Below, in pieces: positions 41,798-41,941 of a stretch of 41,941 nucleotides of DNA; within the stretch, counting starts at the first letter, position 1; the number at the start of each line of letters is the position of its first letter. The DNA lies in NCBI RefSeq assembly GCF_024809975.1, contig NZ_JANUDY010000017.1, forward strand, positions 1-41,941, in the 5' to 3' direction. This DNA is from Comamonas sp. BIGb0152 (lineage in GTDB: Bacteria > Pseudomonadota > Gammaproteobacteria > Burkholderiales > Burkholderiaceae_C). The notes under the pieces were generated by a model, which worked only from the letters and a program-made list of their open reading frames with translations, did not search any database and was not told the origin of the DNA. The translations under genes were made by a program, and so were the position numbers.

Positions 41798-41941
41798 TGA
41801 CCCTGCCTCGTTTCCACGTACACCAAGTCATGCAGCCAACAGGCTGCGCTCCTTTGTGACGGGGGCCATGTACCCGATGGCCGTGTGCATGCGCACGCGG
41901 TTGTAAAAGCCCTCGATCCAGTCCACGATGTCCAATCTTGC
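41798..41941 (-). mobile_element. IS3-family element, right end (right window edge), inverted copy
   Basis: Exact reverse complement of bases 1-144. The minus strand from 41941 to 41828 encodes the last 37 codons of the same OrfB, and the IS terminus (TGACCCTGCC on the plus strand) begins at 41798. Both copies therefore have their right ends pointing into the window and their bodies outside it. Confidence 0.85.

Noticed and set aside
1..41941. Calling the whole window a composite transposon.
   Set aside because: Identical inverted IS ends are present, but the outer ends and target duplications are not visible, and contigs commonly end at such repeats. Kept as a finding only.

Overview
The window is a GC-rich stretch of a Burkholderiales chromosome or genomic island, most likely Comamonadaceae (Comamonas/Delftia-like). 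I base this on gene content and style only: IPTL-CTERM-type surface proteins, NodT-type RND outer-membrane factors, many LysR regulators, and a DUF932/YqaJ recombination module. No rRNA, tRNA or CRISPR array was seen. Bases 1-144 and 41798-41941 are the same IS3-family end in inverted orientation. The window is therefore bounded by copies of one insertion sequence, either because an assembly stopped at a repeat or because a real composite structure lies here.

Region 1 (145-9333) is metabolic and regulatory. It holds a LysR gene cut by the left IS and an operon of Old Yellow Enzyme, quinone-type reductase and pirin with a divergent LysR regulator. Next come a knot of nested IS30/IS3 fragments (5440-6842), another LysR gene and an MFS exporter. 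Region 2 (9990-16892) is a complete tripartite RND pump: tetR, adaptor and pump on the minus strand, and the outer-membrane factor divergent on the plus strand. Two near-identical palindromes (AGTGAC-N14-GTCACT) sit at the two promoters and are probably the TetR operators. Region 3 (16900-19770) is repeat-rich debris: a pair of 150-bp direct repeats around a small membrane protein, a frameshifted phage-protein remnant and a 48-codon lipoprotein gene.

Region 4 (19777-27081) encodes two secreted, C-terminally anchored surface proteins: a glycine-rich PGRS/collagen-like protein and a DUF11 protein with a duplicated module. Beyond an AT-rich gap lie a receiver-AraC response regulator and a multi-pass sensor histidine kinase, which may form one surface-sensing locus. 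Region 5 (27975-36626) is a mobile-element accessory module: a zinc-ribbon/glycine-zipper protein, DUF932, YqaJ exonuclease and a Cys-cluster protein resembling Gp3-like factors, then an unknown protein, an XRE repressor, small zinc-ribbon and DUF2628 membrane proteins and two lipoproteins. Terminator-like hairpins stand directly in front of three of its genes.

Region 6 (37256-41010) is the most interesting part: a two-gene unit made of a 924-residue HD-hydrolase plus HSP90/GHKL-ATPase fusion and a protein with a HEPN-type R-x4-H motif. The architecture (nucleotide-acting HD, ATP-driven switch, candidate RNase effector) and the setting, next to a recombination module and an IS, suggest an uncharacterised anti-phage or stress-response system. 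That function is inferred, not shown.
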